A DNA stretch of 64,000 nucleotides from Sipunculus nudus (Eukaryota > Annelida > Sipuncula > Golfingiida > Sipunculidae), in assembly GCA_026874595.1 (NCBI GenBank), contig CM049311.1, forward strand, positions 73,534,953-73,598,952, written 5' to 3'. Positions within the stretch are counted from its first letter, which is position 1; every line of letters starts with the position of its first letter. Shown here piece by piece: positions 11,406-24,245 of this stretch. Under the pieces are notes generated by a model. The model had not been told where the DNA came from and did no database searches. It worked only from the letters and a program-made list of their open reading frames with translations. A program made the position numbers and the translations under genes.

Positions 11406-14400
11406 TTTGTCGGTCTTACTGATGATGCTTTTATTATCCACTGGTATAAGAAATATACAGTGCGAAGTATTGTTATACAATATATTATGTATTGTATTAC
11501 ATAGAGACATATATATTTGGTTATTTGTAAAGTGCTGGGGCGATAGTGCTTGATTTAAAAGTGCCTTCAGATTACGACAATCAGCATCATTGTCCGATGT
11601 GAATAAAATACCTTCTTTTATCTAGTGAATCTCTGATCTTTTCAAACGAAAACTTGAAACGTCAGTCTAAGCAAGTACAATATGAAATATATGTTTACTA
11701 ACATAACTGGAAACTTTTCGGTATTTTATGTCAATTGCCCAAGCCCGACTTGTCTTAAGCATGGACACTGTTGACGTTATAACAGAATTATTCATAAAAA
11801 AACCTGATTGTTCATAAAGTTAAGTGAAATATCAATACATTGACGCTTTTTTGCTACACTGGACACATAGGAAAGGAAATAAATTGGGTGTACCTTTGAT
11901 ATTTTCATTTTAGCAAGTAATCCAAATGTGTTTATAAATAAAGTAAACCTGTGAATTTGCCACCCTTTAACTTTTCAAACTTACTGCCAGCAAATAATGT
12001 ATATCCCCTAAGCTAAGGTACACTTTAAGCCCCCCCCCCCCCCCCCCCCCCATTTCAGGAGTTATTTCCTAAACTTTCAATCAGTAAATGGTATTGTTCT
12101 ATATATTGCATTCAACAATTGATATCACTAGTGGTATATCATTTATTCCGACATGCGACATCTGCGTTTTATTTTGTAAGAAAGCTTGCGGAACACATGC
12201 GCTTTTAAAATGCCCGAGGAATGATAGGTCAGGGTTTGATATGGGTAAGGAAATATGTAGCGAAGACCGTCTTAAGGCGGATATCTATCGCCGCCCAGAG
12301 TTTTGTGGCGAATCAACCCGTATGGATCGAGGAGAAGCCGGATAAACGATTTTGTGTTACCACGACCAGACCTTGAAATTATAGCAGGGCGAGTCCACTT
12401 TTTTGGGGACTCAGACTTGTATTTGAGTATCCTGGAAATTCACTTTTACTCGGAGTCGGAACTCAGGCTCACTCAGTCGCGAGTCCAGCAGAACAAACGC
12501 CGTCACGTAAAGTCTGACGTTCAGACTAAAAAAAAACAGTATGTAAATTTTTGCGGATACTACATGTTTTCAGCCGGCCACGGCCGCGTAGGTTTCCGGA
12601 GAACTCCTCCGTAACCACTCGACGGAATATTATGAAACTCTGCATTATGATCGGGGCACATGTGAACTGCTGCGCCCTCATTTTTGGTTGACCTCTGACC
12701 TTTCCTCCCTACAGAGCGTCTATCTGTGCGTCTGTTTTCATACATAAACAAACATATCTTGGGAATTGTTTGACTAATCAGGCCGCAATTTTGCATGAGT
12801 ATGGCTCGTGAATAGGTTTATATCATACATAAAAATGGTGGCACCATATATAACCATTTTTTTTTAATTGTTTAGTTGAAGGAAACCACAATGCAAGCGT
12901 ACCTTATGTATATGTACACCTGCAGGTGAAATCACTCATATCTCTGCAGTGGTTGGACTTATTCGCTGGAAATGATGCATATATAGACATTTTGGATAGG
13001 TTTCTCGTTTATATATCAGGTGGCGCCACCTACAATCACTTTACGCTGCAGACATCCATGTTAATACCGCAGGATTAATCCATTCTAATATCTTGTATGA
13101 AAAGCAAATTATAAGCATTTTGCTATGGCAGTTCTTCTAACCAGAATTTAACAAGTAAAAGGCATGTGTTACAATCTCATATTAATTATTTCAACGTGTT
13201 TATTTTCCTTAAAGATATATTTTTTTACTCTGACTCGAAGAAAATGAACTTTGACTCGACTGGCCTGGACCCGCCTACAACACTGGCATTAGAGAATTTT
13301 ATCACAAGGACTATCTGTAGTATGAAGTGTTTTTATATTATTACACCGATAGGGCGTCCTTTGACAATTATGTTCTTATGCCCTTCATTTTGTGAAGTGA
13401 CCTACTAATGACGTCACAGAGCTAACACAAATACATTAGACGTTTCATTGCCATTCTTCATTCATTCATAAATTCACTTTTCTAAACAAAACTTTACTTT
13501 AGATAGGACGTATAAAGTAAAAATAAAATACTGACACGTCTTATAAAGATTGATTCATAAGTTTATCGTTGAATAGAGAAAAATATCTGAAACAATAAAA
13601 TATTTCAGATTATTCATATTGCCGTTAGTGTAATCATACACATAAGACATTCTTTTAGAATGTACAAATGAACTAATATAACTGTTTATTTGTGAATTTG
13701 TTTATTCGTTCCTTAAACGACAGGATAGACGTATGGTCCTAGGTTTCAGACTGTGGAGATGAATGGATCAACCATTTAAGCGTATGATGTCAAATCATCC
13801 TAATGTAAGCGATGCAGAGACTGCGGTACTCACAGGAATTAAACATAGACGTCCTATGTGATCTGATAATTACAGGCAATTATTCTTATGGCGTAGACCT
13901 GACACTTGAGACGTACGGCAGGGAGTTGCTTGCTCGCAGGAGAGTCATTTCATACCGTAAACATTCGAAAACTGGCAGGACCATCACCGCAAACAATCGA
14001 AAGTTCATGGGGCCTTCAACCAAAATTTCATCTGGAAACTTAATTATCACGTTAATCTATTGTGTATTTTATTAATATTTTATAATACTACTAACAACAG
14101 CAAAGCTTTTGAGCTCGTACCCTTTTCCATATTTAATTTATAAGAATGTCAATATGTGAATCTAGTTATTACCGGCTTTAAAATCTTTTAAAAGCCACCA
14201 ACATAGCTGATCGAGCTGATTGAGCTTAGCCTATTCCATGTTTAACATATATTAATGTCAACTTGTATATATCAGTAAATACGTTTGCCAACGAACATGG
14301 CCGCAGTGTTACGCTGGGCGCAGTATATGATTAATGACAATAACGTCAAAATTTATCACGATTTGGTGTACTTGGTAGGCTTTTGGTTATACTATGCGGA

Positions 14401-14511
14401 CAAACAAACATAACACGGGCGGCTGCTTACAATTCCTGAAAGCTTTCGCTAGACAAGACGAAATGAGACAATCTCGCAAGGATAGGAGGGAACACCCGTA
14501 GAGGTTAATGA
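11406..14511. other. Intergenic, C-run and weak repeats
   Basis: No supported gene. Contains a C22 run at 12030-12051 and a perfect palindrome GGTGGCGCCACC at 13019-13030. A two-copy direct repeat of period about 111 bp lies near 14109-14290 (TTGAGCT..., CC.TATT.A...AATGTCAA). Open frames around 12100-12600 and 13810-14075 show no recognisable motif. Confidence 0.45.
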
Positions 14512-14749
14512 ACAACCTGGACAGTCGAGGGGTAAAACGCTTGGCTCTCTCTGCTGTCGACTTGGGTTCAATCCCCGGCGTGGCTATGAGAGTGGGTTGT
14601 AGTCCAAGGCCAGTGGTTTTCTCCGGGTTCTCCGGTTTCCTCCACCTCTACAATCAACCGAAGGCCATAATTTGAGCCATAGAGGGTGCCGCCATTAGTT
14701 ATAATAATTATTTGTACAATCCGTGTAAAATTGATAAGTTTATAAAAAT
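14512..14749 (+). mobile_element. tRNA-derived SINE
   Basis: A Pol III tRNA-like head (AACCTGGACAGTCGAGGGGT..., B box GGTTCAATCCC at 14565-14575) is followed by a conserved body, TTTTCTCCGGGTTCTCCGG and TTTCCTCC. The tail is GAGCCATAGAGGGTGCC then TTAGTTATAATAATTATTTG and TACAATCC. The tail is shared with a second copy at 29805-29922. SINEs are non-autonomous and use a LINE for copying; the partner is unknown here. No clear target duplication is seen. Confidence 0.85.
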
Positions 14750-16482
14750 GAAGAAAACCGTGCGTTACATGGACATGATAAGGCGTTCGATACATGGAAG
14801 ATGCTGTTTGTACATCTTGCGACGTCGTCGGAGAATGAATTGTGTATGGACCAGTACCCACCCCTCTATCTTCCTGTCCCCTTATTTGACATCTTGACAA
14901 TGCTGGTGGTTGTCATGCATGCTTACCGGGTGGCATGTGGCGCGTCTGTTTTTGGATCGTTCGAAACAATCTAAGGGGTTTACATGACTTTCTTTACAGA
15001 GCTGAGAAAGTCGCAGTTACATTTTCATATAAGCATTCCCTGTTTTTTATTTCAACTGATGCATGCAAGTTGTCATGTTTTCTTTTCACTGAATATGACT
15101 GAATTAGGCTTATGCGGAGGATAGGCCACAGGTAGATTTAAAGATCATGAGAATGAAACATACCTATCAAAGGTGTCTTATTCTTTTTAACAGAGGATTC
15201 TTCCTTCCATTTCTCCTTTTTATTTTCCTTTTCTTCCCTTTTTCTTCTTTCTTCTCTTTCTCTTCATCCCTCTTTCCACTCTTTCCTTCCTTTTTTCCCT
15301 TCCCAATTTTTTACCCCCTTCCCGTTAAAGGGGGTCCCGGGGGGGGGGGGCAAGCTGAAAGTTGAAAGTGCGGCCGGAATAATAATCATCTAGAAATCCT
15401 CAATGTTAAGAAACACGACTAGCTGTACATTTTATCTACGATCACGATAATGTGCAGGATCATGAATATAGAAGTGCAGGGGGGTTATATACCCAACGTT
15501 TTAGCAGTTGGAGGACGGTAAATATAATCATGACCCCTGATATTAAGAGAAAAAAATTCATATTGGACATGTTATATAATAATAATTAGAATGATAAACT
15601 TTATTTCCATTTATGAGTTTAATTTGAAATAATTTATATCTATACCTGATTTAGAATTAACATATACTGAAAAACAAAATACTTCATTTGTGTATGTGTG
15701 AAGTTTGGTTCTGTGTGTGTTTATTATGCAATAAAAAGTGGTATCTTTTGCCTTTCATCTAATCGTATGATGACATATTAAATACCAGAAATTATATAAT
15801 TTGCGTGCATAAGCAATAAAGAGAACGGTACATATCCGGATAATTAACATTAGAACAACTAATCGGCGGCCTCAGGATTGGCGGCTTCAGTGCAAATTAC
15901 CAACTGAAGGAAACGTGAAAAAAGGAATACAAAAGCTGTTATACCCGTGGACACATGACACATGTTTCTGGGCGATGTAAACAAGCCAGTCTCTTCCGGC
16001 CCATGCCTGAGATGATTCTATAATGGAATATCGCGACTGTCGGTGCGTCATTCGCTGGTATATATAATGAATTTTATTGTGCAGGTGGCGGACAGACACT
16101 TGTAGATAATACATTCTTAAATTGAGCCATTGCAGTACTATGTTTGCTCTGTGTGACTCATTTATCATCCATCGCAGGTGCTGCACCAGATTGTTTTAAT
16201 ATGACGACAAGAAAGCATCCAGAGACAAATCGCTTAATAGACCAATAGCTGGGCCATGTGGTATTTTTCTTACAAGAAAAACTCAAATGCATAAAAGTTT
16301 ATCTGTCGCATGTGCTGATCCAGACACCTGATACAAAAATCGCAAAATTAACAAATAAGCAAGGAATGTAATAGTTTATCTTAAAAAAACTCCATTCAAC
16401 TAAACCTATTAATTCTAGAGCAGGCATTTGATGTATTTCTTAAACAGCACAATTATTCTCAAATGAAAATTTAAAGTTCAGA
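14750..16482. other. Intergenic with a polypyrimidine tract
   Basis: No supported gene. Bases 15180-15332 form a long C/T-rich tract on the + strand followed by an 11-G run near 15340, the kind of sequence that can form triplex or G-quadruplex structure. The apparent open frame across it is compositional. Confidence 0.5.
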
Positions 16483-16483
16483 A

Positions 16484-16536
<53 letters not shown>
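16483..16536. repeat. (TA)n microsatellite
   Basis: Uninterrupted AT dinucleotide repeat apart from one early TGT. No LINE sequence is recognised beside it. Confidence 0.95.
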
Positions 16537-16540
<4 letters not shown>

Positions 16541-19085
16541 TCTTGGCACTACAATGGCTTTAATGAGGTAGTAAAAATCTAGAACACAAACTTAGGGTAC
16601 ACTTAGTGCTTCGCCCGGCCTGACGTCACTCTGGATCACGTGATATATTTACTTATTTCTAACCTCTTTTCTTCAGGTTGATATATGACATTTATTTACT
16701 GCTGCGTCAAGTGGTTAAATTGATAAATTTCTTGCAAGAAGTTATACTTTTTGGACAAGTTCTCTATTAACTCCTAAGATCATGTCCATGTGACCCCTAT
16801 TATTTGAAGAAGTTACTCTTATCAATGCCTGCTGTTCGCACTTATCTCTGGAGCGACAAATGGGTAATTAAACAGTATTAATAGACAAACAAGTACTCAT
16901 CAAAAACAAAAGATGACAGAAATCAATATATGCCCTCCCGACCTTTCGAATGCCGCCATGCAATTTCCACGGCTGTTAAGTTTCAAATAAAGTCATAGAT
17001 CTAGCTGAGTTTAGGGGCTTGTAGCTGAACATTATTTCTGCGGCCGGTGATCAAAAAGTTTTTGTAAAAGCGTTTGGCATGAAAAGATTAAAAAAAGTTT
17101 GAAAATGTCATTTGTGATACCTTATGGATATTGGAGACCTGTCACATTTATTTACGGAAGGCTTATTAATCTGGTGAGGGTACTGGTCACTTTTTATGCT
17201 TTAAGATGATCAGTAACAGAAGCGGATCCGGACCCCCTTTTTCTGTCGCAGCAACTTTTTTTAAGGTTTCAGATCAAATTTTACGGCCTGGACCACCCCT
17301 TTTTTTTGGTTATACATGAGTCCTCCTGGGTTGCTTCCAATTTTTCTTAATCCTCGATCCGTCCTTGATATCAAGGACCTTTCTCTCAAAAGCAGTTGTT
17401 CTAACGGAGAAATCAAATTTTCTGTTATCAGTATAGAAACTTTGTGCTTCTGGTAGAAAACTCTGGTTGAATTAGCTTGAGTCTTGACTCTTATTAAAAT
17501 GAACCAAGTTTTTAATTTCCCACTTGAATAACCTCAGAACTCAGCATGTTGTGCCTTCTCAGTAGGATAATCTGTCATCTACTCACTAATTTTGGACACA
17601 TTTCATAATTTATAATCTTTTATTCATATATTTTATAATGGAGAGTATAAAGGGAATTATGCCATGTGTGGTTGCAAAGTCGATTCTTGTTCACCAATTC
17701 AGTCGTGAGAAATGTACTTTCCATTAAATCACATACTTCATTCACCAAAATATCATTATTAAACAAACCGCACAGCCTTTGAAATTTATATTTGGTTCAT
17801 GCATACCTTGCAAGAGGAAGCAAACACAGGTCATAGGTTTAGGGATGCTGTTTTGACTGAATTGACGAGCGCTCATTTATTACCAACCCCACAATACTGT
17901 GAAATAAGACCCCAACTGGTCTGTTTATCAGCTTCAGTTCTAATATCGACGATTATTACGCTTGGGAAAATGACTGAGCTTGTGTTTGACAATGTGACGT
18001 CACAGAATTCAGGCATGCGGGGATGTCAATTGAGGTACCATAGAACTAATGAATGGATTATGAGAAAGCTGGCCGTTGGGACATCGCCTATATGATGTGT
18101 TTTTCTGAATTGTAAATTGGCGTTCTTTCCCAAAGGAATTTTCCTAAGAAAGACATACTTAAGAACGCGGTTAGAGCTTTCAAGATTATTGTCCATTCCG
18201 GAATAAAGATATGGCCCAGGAGATTTAAAAAAGAAATACTTTATAATTCGCACCTGGCTCGGTCTTTAACATTTGTGACTAAAAATGATACAAATGGGTT
18301 ACCCTATTTTATTGCGAATGAAGAACTCCAACTTAATATGGGAAAGCTTTAACGACAGGGAAGAATTCCTAAATGCAACAGTAGCTCCGTAAAACCTTTT
18401 TCTAACGTTTTAGAATATATACGATATTACGAAATTCAGCACGTAATTTTCATTTAAACAGACAACATATAGGACTTTGAGCCCGTATATCTACCACCAA
18501 AGAACCCTCAATCTGTATGCAACATAATATCCCTATTTCAAGAAATAATGTTAGACGGCTTATATTTATCTAAGTATTAATTGTAATATACCTAAGTGAC
18601 AGGAAAAATCACCTGCGAGCCGCCTTAGAGGTGCACATATATTGAGTTGTACACGTATAGTTAGAATAAACTGAAATGACTTTTAAATAGAAAATAAATG
18701 ATCTATGTTGTTTCATTTATATACAACTTATAGCTCCTTCTGTGATAAGTTACTGATTATGTTTCAAAGAAATTCATCGGTAGCTGATATAATGACTGAA
18801 AAGGTCAAAGTCTTTATATGCAAGAGTTGGCGATCAAATTGTCACGCTTTGAAAATTACACTGGCTGCTCTGTGTTCAATTATCGTACTTCAATCCTCTT
18901 TGAGACCATGATATACTTAGTGTATTCTACTAAAAAAACTTCACCTGCTATTCGTCATATTTATCTAAAACTCTTTAAAATTAAAACTAGATAAAGATCT
19001 ATACAAAAGAGGAGATGGTGTACCTTTTTTGGAACAAAAGCGAATTGAATTGTAAAGAAATTATTATTGATCTGTCCTTGAACCA
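16537..19085. other. Intergenic, no gene seen
   Basis: AT-rich. At 17220-17335 there is GCGGATCCGGACCCCC followed by further C- and T-rich blocks, resembling a dispersed repeat. The open frame at 17799-18095 has no recognisable motif. Confidence 0.45.
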
Positions 19086-19086
19086 T

Positions 19087-19149
<63 letters not shown>
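19086..19149. repeat. Compound (AC)n(TA)n microsatellite
   Basis: About 23 bp of CA repeat passing directly into about 41 bp of TA repeat. Confidence 0.95.
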
Positions 19150-19151
<2 letters not shown>

Positions 19152-19384
19152 ATTTCATAAGGTGAATTCATAACTTCCGAGATACTGACAGTTCAATTAT
19201 TATGTCATACATTTTTAGGCCAAAATGGTTAAGTTTTATGGCGATATTTGTCTTATGGAGATTTATGTTTTAAATATAGGCAAGACCGTGTTAGCATGAT
19301 ATCAATGAAGGAAATCGTCGACTGTAGATATTTCTCATGAAGCCCTTTATATTGCTTTTTAAATATTACACAGAGAAGTAATAA

Positions 19385-19860
19385 GCTTGAACCGCCATAA
19401 TGGTCCGGCAGTCTGACAGGGGAAGCGTGCATTGGCGTCCGCATAAAATATTTTGCAGTTTCATGACGTTTGGATCCTACTAATAAATATTAAAGAGGGT
19501 GTCGCCCTGACACCTCTGAGCTTTTTGCGTAAAACCTGTTTATATGCAAATTAGTCGTCGCCATAAGCTACACTTATGTTTTCATGGTAGAGGAGTATGA
19601 TGAACCGTTTCAAGCTAACATTTAATGAATTTTAAATATGCAAATTATTCGTCCCATTTTTTGAACGTTTTACCTTGATCGTATCTCTCTTAGTTCGTGT
19701 CCTATTTTAGAGTTTAAGGTGTCTTCACCTATATGTTTTCATGGTCAAGGATTATGATGAACTGTTATAAAAATAAATTTAATTAAATTTAAATATGCAA
19801 ATTATTCATCGCTATTATTGGATCATCTAGTTATAATTGAATCTTTTTAAATTTTCTCAG
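19385..19860 (-). repeat. Hairpin tandem-repeat family C, copy 1
   Basis: Contains GTCCGCATAAAATATTTTGC, a hairpin AGGGTGTC...GACACCT (19496-19515), and two diverged units of about 170 bp sharing ATGTTTTCATGGT, ATGATGAAC.GTT and AAATATGCAAATTATTC. The reverse complement of 23830-24245 matches it through both the hairpin and the flanking GCGTCCGCATAAAATATTT block, so the hairpin is subterminal and not at the very end. Confidence 0.65.
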
Positions 19861-20953
19861 TGTGCATTTACTAGGTCTTAGCTGCATGATTAAAACTGAG
19901 GCACTCGTTATAGGAACAGCACACCCGGTTCTCATAGAGATCTTAAATTTGTTGTTAACCGGCTAATCAAAAGAATTAGGTCTATTTGCAATGGTGTCCG
20001 ATGACTCGAGACGACGTTAGTAGGAATGTGTCTACTTAAGCCACCACCAGTAGCGGTGAAATTTGCTTGATATCTGCTGGAGAAGGGAAAGCAATGAGAA
20101 ACTAGTTTCGTACTGACTGCTATTTCTGACTAATTGAATGGATTCCGCGAAATGAAGAAGTGCAGTCGTTTCGCTGCTGCAAAAAGCACAAAACTGGCTA
20201 CACCATTAGTGCAAGGGGATTTGCACCCATTACCTTCAATGCTCGTAGAGTTGCGTCTATAGCGTGAGAGGTGTCCAATTGATTTCAATAAGTATGTCGA
20301 AAATGGAGCTCAATATTCTAGAAATATCTGCCTCAATTCTGGCAATGATGGAAGTCCCTTATTACAGCATTCAATACTTGAAACTTAACACCCCCAGCTA
20401 CTTATCCCGTTTTATCCTAGCTGGTATTACATTCGTCTAGAACAGACTGTGTGTGCCTCGTTGTATATAGACAGTGCGCCAGAGAAAGGCTAGTCCAAAA
20501 CAATCAGGAAATTTAGAATTAAAGGTTCTCTACAGAATAAGCATAAATTTCCTTTCGTTTAATGTGGGTGTATAAAATCAGCGACGCTGTTCACTGGTAA
20601 GTGCTTCATCGAGATATCCTAATGATATCAATGTTCTTAAGTGTTCCTCGTAATGGATGAAACACAGTCCTTGTGGCATTTAAAGACGGGTTGTTCATCA
20701 TGTCTGCTTCCAGGTCTGCCGCTTTGCCGTCCTGTCTTTCTTTGGTGCTTATAATGATAGGGAAACAATCTGATCTGGCATTTATCAGCGGTTTCTCAGA
20801 TAAGAATGACTGGAAATAGCATTTTATTTTCAATTTGCAAAGTACAATAATGTGCAAATATGAAAACGGTATGTTTTTTTCAAACCTTATATTTGGTACT
20901 GGAATTAAATACTGAGAGACGTTCATGGCAACTTGTTAAAAAAATCAAGTGAA

Positions 20954-21984
20954 TAACAAGTGACCCATTGGTCATGACGCTCAGCTGACTGGGAAGAGAT
21001 TTGCAAAAGGAAATTTCATCATCTGAATGGTAGTATATAACCATTGAACTGAAGCATCAAACAGATTAACCAACAGGCTGAGATTGTGTCTGTATTAATA
21101 TATCTCAAGAATAGAGAAAAAATGCGTAAAATTAAAAAAAAAATACAGGTGGCTCCACCAGTCTGCAGAAACTAATAAAACACTTAATGGACAATATCCA
21201 TGCAAAGAAGCATGGTGGTCTCTGGATTAGTTGTTAAGATACTTAAGCTTTTGTATCAGATTTTCCATTATTCTGAGGGATACTTTGGAGTTCTATAGCT
21301 TGAAGGATATGGGTAACAGAGACCTAATTTCAGGTTTCCACAGACACTTTTCATGGACCTCTTTGCATGACAAGAATGAAGATTCTAGGTCCAGTTGTTA
21401 CAATTTGTACCAAGTTGACAAATAACCACATCTTTAAAGGTCTCAAAAATAGAGAAAATAATTCCTAAAAAAATTTAAAAAAAATAGAGGTGGCGCACCG
21501 AGTCTGCTGAAACTGATGGAACACGTCATGATCAATATGTATGCCAAAAATCATGAGTATCAGTGTTGTAGTTTTTGAGATACTGGAGTTTTTGTATCAA
21601 ATTTTTCATTATTCGGGGGGGGGGGGATACTTTGGAGCCATACAGCTTAATGTATATGGGTAACAGAGACCTTATTTCAGGTTTCCATGGAGATTTTTCA
21701 TGAGTCTCCCTGTGTGTAAAGAATGAAGAATCTAGGTCCAGTTGTTATGATTTGTGCCCTATTAACAGATGTTCATATCTTTAAGGTCTCAAAAATAGAG
21801 AAAAAAATTCGAAAAAAGCCCGAACAAATACATGTGGTGCCATCAGGCTACAGAAACTGATGAAACACTCCGTAACCAATATCCATACAAACAATTATGG
21901 TGTTCTCTGCATTAGTTGTTCAGATATTTCAGCTTTTGTATCAATTTTTTATTATTCTGAGCTGTACTTTTTAGTGCCATATAG
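20954..21984 (+). mobile_element. Hairpin tandem-repeat element family B, 3' truncated copy
   Basis: Begins with the same AACAAGTGACCCAT.GGTCA and GCTCAGCTGACTGGGAAGAG as the complete copy at 61353. It carries three units (period about 341-345 bp) marked by GGTGGCTCCACC at 21148 and GGTGGCGCACC at 21489. It stops at about 21984, where Penelope sequence begins. Its GTCC-rich 3' end is missing. Confidence 0.75.
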
Positions 21985-22411
21985 ACAGCCCCAGAACTGC
22001 CCCCTCGACGGCCACTGCCTTACTGAATGTGTTGTCTACAAGGCTACTGTCTCCGCCTCCAGCAAACCTGCACGCCATTATTACGGACTGACCGAAGGGC
22101 CATTCAAAACCCGTTTTAACGCGCACTCCCGGTCATTCCGTTCTGAAAGCTGCAGAAGAGAAACAGAACTGTCCAAATATATCTGGGATCTCAAAGACAA
22201 GAATCTTGATTACGAGGTCAAATGGAGCATCGCACAACGTGCAGCTCCATATAAATGTGGCACACGGCGGTGTGATGTCTGCCTTCCAGAGAAAATGGTG
22301 ATCGCCACTGCTGATCCGACCACAATGTTAAATAAACGAGCAGAACTCGTATCCACCTGCCGCCATCGGGCAAAGTTCCGATACGACAAGGTTTCTCATA
22401 CTCCCACTTGA
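21985..22411 (+). pseudogene. GIY-YIG endonuclease domain of Penelope-like element
   Basis: An open frame starting upstream at 21860 enters the domain at about 21985: NCPLDGHCLTECVVYKATV (a Cys-containing GIY-YIG entry), YYGLTEGPFKTRFNAH (the second YIG-like strand with the catalytic Arg), ELSKYIWDLK, then CGTRRCDVCLPEK and ELVSTCRHRAKFRY. This order and the paired Cys motifs are typical of the C-terminal endonuclease of EN+ Penelope-like retroelements, which nicks DNA for target-primed reverse transcription. The first 40-odd codons belong to the neighbouring repeat, so the open frame is a fusion by accident. No disabling mutation is seen within the domain, but without the reverse transcriptase the copy cannot move itself. 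Confidence 0.85.
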
Positions 22412-22871
22412 GACAGCCGAAACCCCTGAAACACGCGTGAGAGGCCCTTGGGCCCCCTTTTTTTTTTTTTTTTTTTTGGGCCCTGTATGGTGCCCTCTCT
22501 CTCTCTCCTACCCTTTTCGCCAACCATCCATAATCACAGGAAGCTAGGTCAAGGGCACTTGGCCAGTGACTTAGAACATGTAAACAGACTACAAGGGAAC
22601 CATCTGGACTCTGCATTTTTTACAATGCCAGTAAGTCGGACCACAAAATTATACAACAAGTTGTGCTATACCAAATAATGCTATTGAGCATTCCGACTAT
22701 CAATACCGTAACCGGAGCTGTCACGTTTTTAATATCATTACGTCATATTATTCAGTAATATGTGTGTGACCCACTCTTTGTTTAATGTTTAATATGTTTC
22801 TCCCTTACTGATACCGGTTGCTTAGTATATTAAGATACTTCATTTCTGTTTCTGTTATTGCAGGTTCAAAT

Positions 22872-22940
22872 ACATGTGGCCTGATGATTGTCGCATTTAT
22901 CATAAATGCAACATGAAACCTCAGGTAGCCATAAACATGT
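22872..22940 (+). ncRNA. Type I hammerhead ribozyme (Penelope-associated)
   Basis: Core CTGATGA at 22881-22887 and GAAAC at 22915-22919. Stem II is TGTCGCATTT with AAATGCAACA, ten positions with one C-A mismatch and loop ATCAT; a T-T pair lies at its base. Stem III is ACC/GGT with loop TCA. The predicted cleavage site is after A22927 (GTA). Stem I is TGGC (22877-22880) with GCCA (22928-22931), then internal loop TAAA, then ACATG (22872-22876) with CATGT (22936-22940). Short stem III and a looped stem I match hammerheads described in Penelope-like elements and retrozymes. It lies downstream of a GIY-YIG domain on the same strand. Confidence 0.82.
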
Positions 22941-22957
22941 AAAGCCACTCGAACCCA

Positions 22958-22961
<4 letters not shown>

Positions 22962-23017
<56 letters not shown>
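22962..23017. repeat. (TA)n microsatellite after Penelope 3' end
   Basis: About 56 bp of TA repeat starting some 20 bp after the hammerhead motif. Confidence 0.95.
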
Positions 23018-23019
<2 letters not shown>

Positions 23020-23829
23020 AAACCATTTTCATTGCGTAACCATGAAGGATGAGAAAGTTTTTGAATACGTAGTATGTAAAATGTTAAATTCGTTGTTTGA
23101 AACCGTTTTGCCTTTTTTGTGAAAGTGGTAAGCGTTTTTTATTGTATAAGGTTATGTTTATGATTTACAGTCTAACCAGCTCATTTATAATAACTTTTCA
23201 TTTTATAGTTACTTCAATTACCACTTTCATTTGGTGTTTTGATATCATGCCAATTGATTGTTCACTTTCGTAGACTTATATTCCCTCAATTTGCCACCAT
23301 CAGGGACTATTGAGACTTAAAATACAATACTTTTAAACAGTAGGTGCAGAAGGTCAAGGTCACAGACGGATACCACCAAACTGCATTTTCAGTTGTAAAA
23401 AAATAAATGTGAATTCGCAAATACTAAATGTTCAACGTAATCCTTCATCATAAAAATTTGGATTGTAGTCATGTTAATTTTTTAGAACAACCAAAGCTGT
23501 TAATAACATAAGCATTCTGCAATATATTTAAATTCGCAAAGAGAGGACGTAATTGCTCAAGATTTATCTGCGAATGCGAAAAAAACGGTCATCTTATGAA
23601 ATCCCGTAAATGCACGCTAATAAGCTTATTCGCCACATTTGTAAAATAGCATTAACTTTCAATGTTATTTTTATCTGTAACAATAACGAAACAAACATTG
23701 TTTTATGTTTGTGTAAAGTGATGTATTAAAAAATAACGAAACAATAAGATACAGATGGTTATTTATTTTTACAAATATGTTTTATAAATTATATTTTATA
23801 AATTTCTTTTATTTTAACTTAATTTTTCA

Positions 23830-24245
23830 TATCAATCCCTAAAACTCTTCAAAGGGTATATTATTTTACTCTTCATCATCAACACCTGGATGTAGATACC
23901 TTGATCTCTAAGATAGGACAAGGACTAAGAGAGATATGAGCAAAACTAGTTCCAATAATGGCAATAGCTAATTTGTATATTAAAAATACATTAAATGGTA
24001 GTTGGAAATGGTTCACTGTAATCTTTTGCCATGAAAACATGGATGTAGACACCTGGATTTCACAGATAGGTGAAGATCACAGAAAAAAGGGAGTAAAAAT
24101 GCTTAAGGGTGTCATGGCGACACCCTCTCTAATATTAATAAGAAGAACCCAAAGGTCATAAAACTGCAAACAAATATTTTATGCGGACGCGAACACATGC
24201 TTCACTCGAAATGGGGGGTTTGACTGTCGGGCCTATAGAAAAATG
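23830..24245 (+). repeat. Hairpin tandem-repeat family C, copy 2 (inverted)
   Basis: Reverse-orientation partner of 19385-19860. A perfect 8-bp hairpin AGGGTGTC (24106-24113), loop ATGGC, GACACCCT (24119-24126) is followed by AATATTAATAAGAAG and ATATTTTATGCGGACGCG. Two units to the left share CACCTGGAT and ATGTAGA.ACCT.GAT. Confidence 0.65.

Larger units (their letters stand above)
21985..22945 (+). mobile_element. Penelope-like element relic, 5' truncated
   Basis: Starts at a sharp junction with family B repeat and keeps the GIY-YIG endonuclease end of the protein, about 700 bp of 3' UTR and a hammerhead ribozyme (22872-22940). The reverse transcriptase is absent, as expected for 5' truncation on insertion. 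The 3' UTR contains a T20 run bracketed by GGGCCC (22450-22485). A (TA)n tract follows at 22962. Confidence 0.75.

Noticed and set aside
15147-15365. Phe/Pro/Ser-rich 72-codon frame
   Set aside because: Product of the polypyrimidine tract; no domain and no splice context.
21850-21870. CTGATGAAAC in family B units (also near 62223)
   Set aside because: The two core parts are fused without stem II and the sequence is simply part of the tandem unit.
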